Positions 8,102 to 17,335 of a stretch of DNA of 53,177 nt are shown here, one piece after another. Source of the stretch: DYEC01 sp034434695 (GTDB taxonomy: Bacteria; Chloroflexota; Anaerolineae; Anaerolineales; Anaerolineaceae); assembly GCA_034434695.1 (NCBI GenBank), contig DAOTYY010000048.1, forward strand, positions 1-53,177, in the 5' to 3' direction. A model generated the notes under the pieces. It saw only the letters and a program-made list of their open reading frames with translations, had not been told where the DNA came from and made no database searches. Numbering within the stretch: the first letter of the stretch is position 1; the number at the start of each line of letters is the position of its first letter. The position numbers and the translations under genes are program-made.

Positions 8102-9907
8102 TTACTCACGTAAAAACACCATCTGTCCATCCATTTCCATCACAAACTTTAGCCCCAGCGCCTCACATCGCTGGCGAATTGCCTGCGGGTCACTATACGA
8201 AATTTTGTCCACCAGCACAAATTGCACACCCAGCTCAGACAACAGCGAGACACTCCGCTCATCCGGGAAATGTTCCATCAAGGGACGTAAACGCGCGTAC
8301 TGTTCAGGTGGAAAAGCATTGAAAAACCCACCCACGAACGGCTTCCCATGCGTCAGTGTGTAATACGTATGTTCCTGATCCTCACTTTTCTCAAACGGAA
8401 ACTGGATCACGGCGCCCTGTCCGGGCTGTTGCGCCAGCCAGTAATCCAGCGAACGCGGCTGAATTCTGGCAAATTCCTGATAAGCACCCGGATAGAAGTC
8501 CAAAAATACCAATCCAAGTAAAACCACTGTCAACACAACGCGTAAATCAGCACGCCTTCGTTCTAACAACCATGCAGCTCCCAGCCCTGCTGAAACACTG
8601 AAAAACAACAAAACAAACACACCAAAACGCATCAAGGCACGCAATTTGGCAAAGAAGGGAAACACATAAAACAGAACATATCCAGGCAACGGAATCGGCG
8701 CTTCAGTGCGCCCTAACAAGGTAGATAATGCAGTTGGCAATGGTATTTCTACCGATTGACCGTTCCAATGCAAATCAATTCCCATCGCCAGTACAAAGGC
8801 AAACCCAGCTCCCCAGGCACATAAGGCAAGCATTTGTGATCTTCCCATCTGGTGACGCCTGAGAAACGCCAGTACTGCAAGCACAAAGGAAACCACCCCA
8901 ATGTAAAGCGTGCCTTCCACCCACATCTGACGATTAAAATGCTCCCCTACCCACTTGCCCCACAGAAAGTGATCTGTAGAAGGCAGCAAGAAGTCTGTCG
9001 GGCTGGCAGAATACATTCGCACCAGACTGATGTTGCGGTCTGGAAGCCCGCCCTGTTGAAAGAGCATCATATAAGGCATAACCGCAATCACTATTAAGGG
9101 CAGTGCCACCAACCCCATAAGAACGAATTGCCGCCAAAAACCCCACTCGCGCCAGCGGAAGCGCGCAAAGAAAACCAGATAAACAAGCACCATCCAACCA
9201 GTAACCAGAACAGTCATGTAAAGATAATATTGGGATGTCCAACCAATCAATCCCAGCATTACACCAGCTAGTACTGCCGGCTTCCACCACGCATTTACCG
9301 GGACAGCTTTGTTCTGTTGCTGGAGGATTTCCAACAAACCCCAAAAATAGAACGGGAACCATTGGATTCCAGACAGATTCAAATGACCAATCAAGAAATG
9401 AGCAAAGTGATAAGGCAAAAACGCGTAAATTGTACCTCCCACCAGAGCTGCCGCAGAATTACGTGTCAGCGCCTGCACCCATAAGAACATCCCCAGCCCG
9501 GAAAGAATAAACGTGAGCATCATTGCTGCGTTGAAAGCGAACGTCGCCCCGCCAATAAAGCCGAAAGGCAGAGCAAGCAGCAGCATGATCGGGGTGATCT
9601 CCGTATATGCCATATTCCAACCTTGCGGATAATTCAAAAACCATACATCAAATGGGTTGACCCCCAGCTCGAAAAGCGCCTTCTTCATCCAGCCAATCAT
9701 CCAGACAAAATAAATGTTATCGCCTATCTGACCGACAACCTCACTTTTCATGCGCAATACCAGAGGCCAGGTCATCAAAACCGTCAGCACTATGAAATAC
9801 AAAGACACCCACAATAAGGTAGAACGAGAAACAGCCAGCACTAAGCCGTTCAGCCAGGAAACCTGATGACTACATTTCTGTTCAGAGTTTGCGTTTATCT
9901 GTTTCAC
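8102..9907 (-). CDS. Large polytopic membrane protein, GT-C glycosyltransferase-like
   Basis: About 600 aa with many TM segments. It begins with a helix and a WPLVLR motif, then GQIGDNIYFVW and NYPQGWN in the first outer loop, a pattern common in bacterial GT-C-like proteins of surface-glycan clusters. The C-terminal 150 residues are soluble. The longest frame starts at a TTG (9934) inside the preceding gene. I prefer GTG at 9907, which has GAGTGG six bases upstream and leaves 17 bases after the oxidoreductase stop. It is less similar to the two downstream GT-C genes than they are to each other. Enzymatic role is inferred from topology and context only. Confidence 0.6.
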   Translation of the reverse strand: MKQINANSEQKCSHQVSWLNGLVLAVSRSTLLWVSLYFIVLTVLMTWPLVLRMKSEVVGQIGDNIYFVWMIGWMKKALFELGVNPFDVWFLNYPQGWNMAYTEITPIMLLLALPFGFIGGATFAFNAAMMLTFILSGLGMFLWVQALTRNSAAALVGGTIYAFLPYHFAHFLIGHLNLSGIQWFPFYFWGLLEILQQQNKAVPVNAWWKPAVLAGVMLGLIGWTSQYYLYMTVLVTGWMVLVYLVFFARFRWREWGFWRQFVLMGLVALPLIVIAVMPYMMLFQQGGLPDRNISLVRMYSASPTDFLLPSTDHFLWGKWVGEHFNRQMWVEGTLYIGVVSFVLAVLAFLRRHQMGRSQMLALCAWGAGFAFVLAMGIDLHWNGQSVEIPLPTALSTLLGRTEAPIPLPGYVLFYVFPFFAKLRALMRFGVFVLLFFSVSAGLGAAWLLERRRADLRVVLTVVLLGLVFLDFYPGAYQEFARIQPRSLDYWLAQQPGQGAVIQFPFEKSEDQEHTYYTLTHGKPFVGGFFNAFPPEQYARLRPLMEHFPDERSVSLLSELGVQFVLVDKISYSDPQAIRQRCEALGLKFVMEMDGQMVFLRE

Positions 9908-9924
9908 ATTACACCACTCAACGC

Positions 9925-10899
9925 TCAGGAGCAAGCCGGCAATCTGCCAAGAATTTGCAACGCCAGCTCCAACGCTCGAATACCATCTTCCAATGTACAG
10001 ATAGGCTCTTCCCTACCACTGGCTACATTCAGAAAATGCCGCATCTCATCCAGAAACATAGTATTGCGCTCAAAACCCTGCGGAGGCAAAAATACTTCTG
10101 GGGCATTCATATCCGCCCGATACAACCGAACGGCACCATCAGCGTTATCCCATGCCAGCAATCCCTCCGACCCGGTGATTTCCAAACGGTGAACCGCCGG
10201 GCGGCGATAGTAATCAAGATGCACACTTGCAAGCAAATGATCAGAAAATTGTAATAACACCTCGGCAACATCCTCTACCTCAATCTCGAGGTCGCTAATT
10301 TTGCTCACAAACGCTTGTAGCAAACTACCTTCCCCAAAAAACCAGCGCAAATAATCCAGCGGATGACACAGAGTTAGAACCACCCCGCCTCCCAAGTCGC
10401 CGCGCGCGCTGTAACTCTTCCGGTAATCCTCCCAGGGATGCCAGCCAGGTAAATACTCCCCCCATTCACAACGCAGGGATAAAGGACGTCCGATTACACC
10501 TTGCTGAAGCAGGTTCTTCACCTGCTGTAAACCTGGGTGAAAGCGGAACTGAAATCCCACAAATGCCTTACCACCGCCAAACTTAAGTGACTCGCGTAAT
10601 TCTTCTAGCCGCTCGAGTGAATGAGAAACCGGTTTTTCAAGAAACAGGTGACAGCCGGCGCGAGCGGCAGGAATGGCAACGTCCAGATGTAACGCAGTCG
10701 GGTTTGCCACAATCACTGCATTCGGCTTGTGTTCCAACGCCGCTGAAAGATCAGTCTCTACCTTAAAACCTAAGAGATCGTCTTCTGGCAGTGTACTTTT
10801 ACGCGTGCGATATAAAACGATATCATGCTCACCAAGCGCTAGTAAATTGCGCAAATGACGTCGTCCAACAGAACCGTACCCTGCAATTAAGAAACGCAT
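9925..10899 (-). CDS. Gfo/Idh/MocA-family sugar oxidoreductase
   Basis: NAD(P)-dependent dehydrogenase of 324 aa. The N-terminal Rossmann domain carries GYGSVG (7-12) and the family hallmark EKP (88-90), whose Lys acts in catalysis; the C-terminal half is the substrate-binding alpha/beta domain. Members of this family in glycan loci oxidise or reduce positions of nucleotide sugars or free sugars, as with 3-keto-sugar formation. AGGAG six bases upstream supports the ATG at 10899. No aminotransferase accompanies it here, so it probably does not act in a simple 3-keto/3-amino pathway. Substrate unknown. Confidence 0.82.
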   Translation of the reverse strand: MRFLIAGYGSVGRRHLRNLLALGEHDIVLYRTRKSTLPEDDLLGFKVETDLSAALEHKPNAVIVANPTALHLDVAIPAARAGCHLFLEKPVSHSLERLEELRESLKFGGGKAFVGFQFRFHPGLQQVKNLLQQGVIGRPLSLRCEWGEYLPGWHPWEDYRKSYSARGDLGGGVVLTLCHPLDYLRWFFGEGSLLQAFVSKISDLEIEVEDVAEVLLQFSDHLLASVHLDYYRRPAVHRLEITGSEGLLAWDNADGAVRLYRADMNAPEVFLPPQGFERNTMFLDEMRHFLNVASGREEPICTLEDGIRALELALQILGRLPACS

Positions 10900-10953
10900 T
10901 GCTATCTCCTATCCATTCAAACGGTTAAGTAAGGCAGGCTGATTGGCTATGGA

Positions 10954-12399
10954 TCAGGCGCGCCTGCCTATCTTTGAAAGAAGGTATTCTCCGGTTCTTC
11001 TGCCAGCGCTACCATCCACAAAGGTTACCTCATTTTTGATAAAAGATTGCCGCTTTTCCTGGTCTAGCAGCGGGTCATTGAGGTACAGATTAATTGCTTC
11101 CCGTAACTCAAACTCATTCAATGCCACGCGCCCGGCTCCGGCTTGACGGAAACGCTGGTGGGTGGGCCAGTCTCCAATTTTTGATAGCGCCAGCGAAAAC
11201 CGTCCGGGTTGATTCCAGCCACCCGGCGCATCCAGACAAACGCTTACAATCGGGCGGTCATGAATAGCTGCTTCGACCACCATTGTCGAATAAACGGTGA
11301 GAAACACATCTGAATAAGCCATCATTGAAGTTTTTTCTGGCATATCTTCCCCGGAATAATGGCCTAACTCACCGCCCAGCGGCACCGGTTCCACCACATG
11401 AACGTGGGGAAGTTCACGCGCCAATTGGCGGATTTTCTCACGTTCACCAGTAAACAACGGTTCATTCATGAAATGATTGGGATGCAAACGAATCAACAAC
11501 TGAGAGGGTACTGCCAATTGATCGCCAGATACCAGACGCGCCAGCGCTTCCACATTTTGGTAATTAGGCGAAAAGGTCACAAAACTACACGCATATCCTA
11601 ACAGCCTGCGTTGCGGATCAAGGTTATGCAATTTGAAATACGCTTCGCGCGGCATAAGCCACTCACGGCGAAAGTAGCCATCATAAGAAGGGATACCACC
11701 CACATGCACCCGCTGCACATCCCAATCTGACCCAAGCACCAGCTCCTCTTTTTGAATATCTGACCAGCAAGTCACCCAGTCTATTGGTGCACCGGGAAGA
11801 CTGTAACTGCTCGGGTTATCCCATCCCACAATAACGCCGGCAGTTGGAACGCCAAGCTGAACCGCCTGACGTAACAAAAAGCGGTCGAGCCGCCACCCCA
11901 ATGTGCTGGCAACCACCAATTCAGGCTGATACTTTTCAAATAAATCCGTATAGAGCTGTGGCGAAAAGCGCATTTGATAACGAACCAACGCCTGCCGTGC
12001 AGCCTTTGAGTTGCGGAGCAAACCAACCAGCAATTTCATCAATGGCATCACCATTTTACGTCGTCCGGTTGCTTCATAATCCACCTGCCATATGTGGCTA
12101 TCCATTGCCTCGGTATTGATGCGCTTTGAACCACCCACACGGCGCAAAAAGTGTAACCACCATTGTGTCGTTGGAGCAATAATCTGCGTATAGCGGCGCG
12201 CTTCTTTCAGCCGTAAGCCCTCAACAATCAAACCCGGCTGACCAAACCGTTTTTCAATTTGTTCCTTAAGACCATCATCTGTCAGTAATACCACCTCAAC
12301 CCCTGACTTCAGGATGGTGGGTAGCACTTCGCTTTGCAAAAAATAAACGATTGCTAAACCATGATCAGCGCTGACAAAAATGCGTTTGGGCATCGTCAT
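10954..12399 (-). CDS. Putative GT-B fold glycosyltransferase or capsule-type transferase
   Basis: 481 aa, soluble. It opens with a Rossmann strand (RIFVSADHGLA), has a central linker, and a C-terminal half with IRLHPNHF near residue 305 and an AYSDVFLTVYSTMVVEA stretch near 370. The latter two resemble the donor-binding half of capsule and CDP-glycerol-type transferases, where an Arg/His pair and a Ser/Thr-x-Glu loop hold the nucleotide diphosphate. It therefore probably transfers a sugar or polyol phosphate during glycan assembly. AAGGA five bases upstream fits the ATG at 12399. I do not recognise a named subfamily. Confidence 0.6.
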   Translation of the reverse strand: MTMPKRIFVSADHGLAIVYFLQSEVLPTILKSGVEVVLLTDDGLKEQIEKRFGQPGLIVEGLRLKEARRYTQIIAPTTQWWLHFLRRVGGSKRINTEAMDSHIWQVDYEATGRRKMVMPLMKLLVGLLRNSKAARQALVRYQMRFSPQLYTDLFEKYQPELVVASTLGWRLDRFLLRQAVQLGVPTAGVIVGWDNPSSYSLPGAPIDWVTCWSDIQKEELVLGSDWDVQRVHVGGIPSYDGYFRREWLMPREAYFKLHNLDPQRRLLGYACSFVTFSPNYQNVEALARLVSGDQLAVPSQLLIRLHPNHFMNEPLFTGEREKIRQLARELPHVHVVEPVPLGGELGHYSGEDMPEKTSMMAYSDVFLTVYSTMVVEAAIHDRPIVSVCLDAPGGWNQPGRFSLALSKIGDWPTHQRFRQAGAGRVALNEFELREAINLYLNDPLLDQEKRQSFIKNEVTFVDGSAGRRTGEYLLSKIGRRA

Positions 12400-12429
12400 T
12401 CATTCCTTTTCAAAACAATTCTGATTCCA

Positions 12430-13386
12430 TCAGCGGTCATAATACCAGCGAAAGATTGCATCATACAAAGAGAGTAAACCTTTCTTCACCGGCGGAAAAT
12501 CCAGCAACTGCTGCATTCTTACTTGCTTACGCCTTTTTTGGCTTGACGAAACAAACCCCGGCATATTCCGCAAGGTGTTGCTCATATTCATGGCGAACGG
12601 CTCAGTGGGCATCAGGCGCAAATAGCCAGCTTCATTCATCCGCCGGTCAAGCTGACGCACCTGTCCCATCGGACGATCCATGCTGAAAGGCAGAAACTGT
12701 TGTAAGACCTCTTTGCGCGCCAGGAATTGCCAATGTGAACTGCCCGCAATCGCGCTGACATTTTTGTATGTTAGACGAACATCCTCGCTGGTCTCATAAT
12801 GCTGGTGGATCTCTTCCTCGCTCTGTCCCAGACTCAAGTCAAATTCGCGGAAAACCTCAAAGGGGATAAAATGACCGCGCTCCACCCTGACCTCGGGCAT
12901 CTGTTCACCCCAGGCAACCGTTGCACTGTAAAATTCAGGCGGGGTTCGGAAAGGTCTTGCCGTGACCATACCAACATTCGGAAATGTCTCCAGGATTTCC
13001 AGACTGCGCTTCAACCAGCCTTTATAAAAATAACAATCATTATCGGTATAAGCAATAATTTCACCGGGTGCGCCGCCCAGAATGATATTCCACGCGCCGC
13101 CTTTACCCAGATTCTTTTCCGAAAGGTTCAAATACTGAATCCGACCATCCTCATGTTCATCCAGCAGGAACTGTTTAACCTCGCTACAACTCCCATTATC
13201 AAACACCAACAGGTCATATTCAGATTCTGTATTCTCATAAATGCTTCCCAAACACGCCTTCAGCACATCCAGCATTTCGGCATAAAAACCGCTCAGAAAG
13301 GGAATGTAATTTAACACCGCCACAGTTACACGGGCAGGTCTGGCAACTTCCTTGACAAATTTAGCAGGGTTTTGACCAACACGCAT
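12430..13386 (-). CDS. GT2-family glycosyltransferase
   Basis: 318 aa with a GT-A fold. The N-terminal nucleotide-sugar domain shows VTVAVLNY, an acidic LLVFDNGS strand end, NLGKGGAWN, and the metal-binding DND at about residue 118 (AYTDNDCYF). The 100-residue C-terminal extension is basic and may contact the acceptor or membrane. AGGAAG seven bases upstream overlaps the stop of the next gene, three bases away, so the two are translationally linked. Sugar specificity cannot be read from sequence. Confidence 0.82.
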   Translation of the reverse strand: MRVGQNPAKFVKEVARPARVTVAVLNYIPFLSGFYAEMLDVLKACLGSIYENTESEYDLLVFDNGSCSEVKQFLLDEHEDGRIQYLNLSEKNLGKGGAWNIILGGAPGEIIAYTDNDCYFYKGWLKRSLEILETFPNVGMVTARPFRTPPEFYSATVAWGEQMPEVRVERGHFIPFEVFREFDLSLGQSEEEIHQHYETSEDVRLTYKNVSAIAGSSHWQFLARKEVLQQFLPFSMDRPMGQVRQLDRRMNEAGYLRLMPTEPFAMNMSNTLRNMPGFVSSSQKRRKQVRMQQLLDFPPVKKGLLSLYDAIFRWYYDR

Positions 13387-13389
13387 AAT

Positions 13390-14322
13390 TTAGCTTCCTA
13401 ATGCAGAATTGCGTTCTCGAAGCCAGAGGCGAAATTCTCGATAAGCCTTTTTAGGATGAAACACTGCATATGTCAGATGTCCCAATATCATCGAATGCAG
13501 CGAAATGAGCGGAAAAATCTCAACCTCTCGCCAGAACTTCTTCCAGGTAAGTTTTGGTTTTTGCAACTTGCCATTGAGCAAAATACGGTTTGTATCCAGC
13601 AAGGTAAAAATCGTGCGGCTGCCGCCGCCAAGGCGCACATTTTCCAAAGTTTCAGGAAGGCGATAATGCGGCTGACCGCCAGGCAAGTGGCTGTAATCAT
13701 GATCCTGATGTACAATCATAATCGCCTCGCTAGCATCAACTACTGCCCAGCCATTACGCCGTGCCTCATAAATCATCCAGTTGTCCCAGCCAGCGCGCCC
13801 AATCGCCAAAGCTGGAATCTTCGTAAAACAATCGCGCGGAAAGATAAAATAGTCGCTGCCCCCGCGCGGGTGACGCCGACCTCTGTTCTGCACACACTCA
13901 ATCAGGCGCTCTTGCCAGCCCGGCTCAAACCCTAGAGGTTCGCGCACATCCAGATCCCAACGCTGACCGACAATCAGAAACTTCTCCGCCTGTGCCATCA
14001 CCTGACGGGCAGCTTCCAAAACATCCGACAGCAACAGAATATCCGCATTGACATACAGTAACAATGGGCTATTACTGTTACGACGTGCCAGCTCAAACAA
14101 TGAACTGACCAGCGGTGTACCTGAAGCATTGCGCGCCACCTGTGCAATATGACGGACACCCATCTCTTGCGCCGCTTCGCTCAGCCCTGTTTCCTCGCCC
14201 ATCAGAATAACTTCCACCTCCGTGCCCAGAGCTTTCCAGGAACGAATGGCATTGCGCTGAATTATCGCAATATGTGAATTCACGAATGGCTTTGGGGCAG
14301 TGAAAATGGTCAAGAGGCTCAT
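13390..14322 (-). CDS. Putative GT-A type glycosyltransferase
   Basis: 310 aa. An N-terminal Rossmann-like domain has LLLYVNADILLLSD near residue 90, where NAD may stand in for the metal-binding DxD of GT-A enzymes, and GRAGWDNWM near 195 resembles the acceptor-binding loop of such folds. It overlaps the SpsF-like gene by four bases (ATGA). It lies between other transferases, which supports a glycan-building role. No close named family is recognised, and no TM segment is predicted. Confidence 0.55.
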   Translation of the reverse strand: MSLLTIFTAPKPFVNSHIAIIQRNAIRSWKALGTEVEVILMGEETGLSEAAQEMGVRHIAQVARNASGTPLVSSLFELARRNSNSPLLLYVNADILLLSDVLEAARQVMAQAEKFLIVGQRWDLDVREPLGFEPGWQERLIECVQNRGRRHPRGGSDYFIFPRDCFTKIPALAIGRAGWDNWMIYEARRNGWAVVDASEAIMIVHQDHDYSHLPGGQPHYRLPETLENVRLGGGSRTIFTLLDTNRILLNGKLQKPKLTWKKFWREVEIFPLISLHSMILGHLTYAVFHPKKAYREFRLWLRERNSALGS

Positions 14323-15116
14323 GGAGTTATCAATCGTTCATCTATATCGGTAGCAGTTTTGTGCTGAATCTGCGCATTGATTTCCGCCAGTTCAGGATGC
14401 TGCTCAAATAACTTAAGCACCTCCAGCCAGCCAAAATCATCCCTGCCCTTGAAGTATGCAAACACCCTGCGGATGACTTCCAAATCTTCAGGGGTATCCA
14501 CTGTCCAGCGCAGCGCGCCGTAGTCAGGATCATGATGAACAACCAGCACCCTGAAACGCCCATCTTGATCATACAGGTAAGGCATAACATGTTCGCGCTC
14601 AAACGGTTCTCTCGCCTCATGCCAGGCACGTTCCAGAGCAGCAAAGGTACAAACCTCTGTATCTAACCCGATCGGATACGTGCGCTTCCAGGGGGGAGGC
14701 AGGCGATTAGCCGCAAAATCCACACCCTGCTCGAAAAACTGACGCACTGTGTGATCAATCACATTCCAATCAATCAACGGACAATCTGCTGTAATACGCA
14801 CCACCACTTCAGCCCGAAAGAAACGAGCTGCCTGATAGTAACGGTCCAGCACATCAAATTCACTCCCTCGATAGACCGGATAGCCACGCACCTGACAAAA
14901 TTCAACAATCGGATCATCACTTTCGTTTACCGTCGTCGCCACCCCAACTTCGTCTAAAAGACGCGCTCGTTTTGTTCTTTCCACCACCCAGCCAAGCATG
15001 GGCTGCCCGGAGATATTAAGAAGCACCTTGCCGGGCAGGCGGCTGGAAGCTATCCGTGCCTGAATAATCGCCACTGTTCTTGGATACAAAGTGGGCATAC
15101 ATTCACCTCTAATCAA
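14319..15116 (-). CDS. spsF: SpsF/PseF-like cytidylyltransferase family protein
   Basis: Nucleotidyltransferase related to CMP-KDO and CMP-pseudaminate synthetases, 265 aa from the first ATG. The N-terminus has IIQARIASSRLPGKVL, the CTP-binding loop typical of SpsF, followed by ITADCPLID and WTVDTPEDL near the end. It probably activates a nonulosonic acid made by the SpsE-like synthase two genes upstream in the operon. Two starts compete: ATG 15116 overlaps the GT4 stop as ATGA, while ATG 15098 has AGAGGTG just upstream and yields 259 aa starting MPTLYPRT. The second looks better. Confidence 0.82.
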   Translation of the reverse strand: MIRGECMPTLYPRTVAIIQARIASSRLPGKVLLNISGQPMLGWVVERTKRARLLDEVGVATTVNESDDPIVEFCQVRGYPVYRGSEFDVLDRYYQAARFFRAEVVVRITADCPLIDWNVIDHTVRQFFEQGVDFAANRLPPPWKRTYPIGLDTEVCTFAALERAWHEAREPFEREHVMPYLYDQDGRFRVLVVHHDPDYGALRWTVDTPEDLEVIRRVFAYFKGRDDFGWLEVLKLFEQHPELAEINAQIQHKTATDIDERLITP

Positions 15117-16225
15117 TGATGCAGGCGCAAAGCCAGTTCGTAACCTTCAAGCATCTTTGCCGCGTTACGATTCCAGTCAGCGCGCTCTTCAGCAAGCCGG
15201 CGTGCCGCGGCACCCATCTTCACCAGTTGACACGGCGTACCTACAGCTTCCAGAAGGCAGGCAGTCAAGGCATCTACATCTCCATCCGGGAACAACCAAC
15301 CTTGCTGACCGGGCGTCACCCATTCGCGGTTACCGGGGATATCTGAAACAACTACGGGTTTTCCACAAGCCAGTGCTTCCAACAGCGATACAGAAGAGCC
15401 ATCACTGTGAGAAGCGCTTACATACAGATCAGCCGCCCGGTAAAAGCGGGGCAACTCACGGTTGCTCACCTGTCCGCCAAAATACACACGTTCCGTCATG
15501 CCATGTTCCAACAGGATGCGTCTGATTTCAGCCGCCTGCGAACCACTACCCAATAAGATCAGCCGCAACTGTGAGATTTGTTGAGCCGCTCTCACAAATG
15601 CCCTGATCACCACATCCACGCCATACAACGGCTCCCAGGCTCGCAAACAAAGTAGTATAAACGCCTTTTCCCAACCGACACGCTGGCGGAAACCATCATC
15701 CTCACCCGGCGAAAACATCTGTAAATCCACCCCCCACGGAAAAAGGCAAAACCGTTCAGCAGGAAAACCAAACAAACTCGCCTTCTGTTTTACCGCCTCA
15801 CAATCGCCCATTAAGACCGTCGTCCGCTTTAAAGTAAATTCCGTTATTCGGCGCATCCAGACACTGCGATCGGCATCCAGTAATAAGTCAGAACCCCATG
15901 ACATACTCACCAGCGGTTGAAAGCCGCTCAATGCTGTAAGAAAAGCCGTCTTCTGGATCGGTCCGGCATGGATCAAATCAGGGTTCACGCGTCGAATCAC
16001 CGAGCGCAATTCGGGCAACAGGCGCGCCAGCATCCCCCAGCGGAACGGCTGCTGTCCTCCACTCCAGTGAATCAGTTCCACTTGCGATGGAACTGGACGG
16101 TCCTCACGTTGCAAGCTTTCTCTTTCCAACCGTAAGAGATTAACCTGATGACCTGCTGCGGTTATCGCGCTCAGAAAACGGTGATCGTGTGGTGTGTAAT
16201 CACGGGCAAAATACAAAATGCGCAC
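15113..16225 (-). CDS. GT4-family glycosyltransferase
   Basis: 370-aa GT-B enzyme. The C-terminal donor domain carries LLGSGSQ, a YVSASHSDGSSVSLLEALACG helix start and GKPVVVSDIPGNRE, with the E-x7-E-like spacing of GT4 retaining transferases. It would add a hexose or amino sugar from a nucleotide donor to the growing glycan in the cytoplasm. It begins with GTG (16225) immediately after the TAA of the SpsE-like gene, with GGTG five bases upstream. It sits between spsE-like and spsF-like genes. Confidence 0.85.
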   Translation of the reverse strand: MRILYFARDYTPHDHRFLSAITAAGHQVNLLRLERESLQREDRPVPSQVELIHWSGGQQPFRWGMLARLLPELRSVIRRVNPDLIHAGPIQKTAFLTALSGFQPLVSMSWGSDLLLDADRSVWMRRITEFTLKRTTVLMGDCEAVKQKASLFGFPAERFCLFPWGVDLQMFSPGEDDGFRQRVGWEKAFILLCLRAWEPLYGVDVVIRAFVRAAQQISQLRLILLGSGSQAAEIRRILLEHGMTERVYFGGQVSNRELPRFYRAADLYVSASHSDGSSVSLLEALACGKPVVVSDIPGNREWVTPGQQGWLFPDGDVDALTACLLEAVGTPCQLVKMGAAARRLAEERADWNRNAAKMLEGYELALRLHH

Positions 16226-17293
16226 TTATTCACCCAGCATTTTCCAGGTTAATTCGCGCCCTGCCGGAATGTCCATCAAAGCGCGGCATCCAATCACGGA
16301 CGGAATTTCATAAGGCTGAATGGCGCCCGGCGTTGCAGGGCGCAGAACGTCTATCATCTCGCGCGTGAAAACCTCGCCGGCTTTGATGTCACGCGCCGCC
16401 CGCAGACAGCGTCGCTGGACAATCACTGTATCCTTCTCATTATCAGCCACCACTTTATCGGGTGAACCCAGCGCCCGTTCCAATTGTCTGGTATTTTCAA
16501 CCATCTCTGCCCAAGATTGAGGATTCATGGCAAATTTGTGATCAGGACCCTCTCGGTTATTATCATCTGTGAAATGTTTTTCGATCACACGCGCCCCCAA
16601 CGCTACAGCACCCAGAACGGTTGCGTGCCCTGGCGTGTGATCCGAAAGACCTAGAATGACTTGAGGAAACATTACCCGATACGTTTCCAGAACGCGCAAA
16701 TGAATATGATTGAAATTGTCCAGACTGGCGGTGTAATTGGTATTGCATTGCATCAGCACCAGTTGTGGGTTGATAGATAAAATCAGACGAACTGCTTTCT
16801 GCACTTCTCCAATATCCGAAGCGCCTGTTGCGAGTAAAACCGTCTTCCCCTTGCGTGCAATTCGCTCGACCTCCTCCAGCCAAGTGATGTCACCCGAACC
16901 AATCTTGTAAGCCGGTACGTAAGGATCAAGAAAGTCGGTAGCTTCAAAGTCATATGGTGAAGAAAAATAGTGAATACCAACTTTGTCACACTCTTCTTTC
17001 AAAATCGGCGTCCACTCAAAGGGGATAGAAGCATCCTGATAGACTTCAAATACAGATTTTTTCCAGCTTGCCTGATGGGAAACCTGCCCACCCATCTGAC
17101 GGAAACCGTAATCCGACACAATCTTCGGAGCGCGAAAATTTTGAAACTTGGCAGCATCCGCTCCAGCCTCCTTTGCCAGCCTGATAAGCGATTTTGCCCG
17201 CTCCAGGCTGCCATCATGGTTGGCGGCAATATCGGCAACGAAATACGTTGGATGGTTGTCGCCTATCAAACGATCCGCAATCCTCATTTCCAT
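16226..17293 (-). CDS. spsE: SpsE/PseI/LegI-type nonulosonic acid synthase with SAF domain
   Basis: Second NeuB-family enzyme of the cluster, full length at 355 aa. The barrel has ADIAANHDGS near residue 19, DAAKFQNF near 48, KIGSGDI near 136 and IEKHFTDD near 238. The C-terminal 65 residues (from about 290, CLRAARDIKAGEVFT onward) are the antifreeze-like SAF domain that caps the active site in the neighbouring subunit. It condenses phosphoenolpyruvate with a 2,4-diacetamido- or N-acetyl-hexose. AAGGAGGT five bases upstream confirms ATG 17293. It is clearly distinct from the SAF-less NeuB at 1833-2711, so two different acids may be made. Confidence 0.9.
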   Translation of the reverse strand: MEMRIADRLIGDNHPTYFVADIAANHDGSLERAKSLIRLAKEAGADAAKFQNFRAPKIVSDYGFRQMGGQVSHQASWKKSVFEVYQDASIPFEWTPILKEECDKVGIHYFSSPYDFEATDFLDPYVPAYKIGSGDITWLEEVERIARKGKTVLLATGASDIGEVQKAVRLILSINPQLVLMQCNTNYTASLDNFNHIHLRVLETYRVMFPQVILGLSDHTPGHATVLGAVALGARVIEKHFTDDNNREGPDHKFAMNPQSWAEMVENTRQLERALGSPDKVVADNEKDTVIVQRRCLRAARDIKAGEVFTREMIDVLRPATPGAIQPYEIPSVIGCRALMDIPAGRELTWKMLGE

Positions 17294-17335
17294 AGCTTAC
17301 CTCCTTATGCCATCGAATCATTTTACTAACCAATG

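Noticed and set aside
10932..10969. 8-bp inverted repeat AGGCAGGC/GCCTGCCT as a terminator
   Set aside because: The loop is 22 bases, no T run follows, the right arm overlaps a coding end, and it lies inside a continuous operon.
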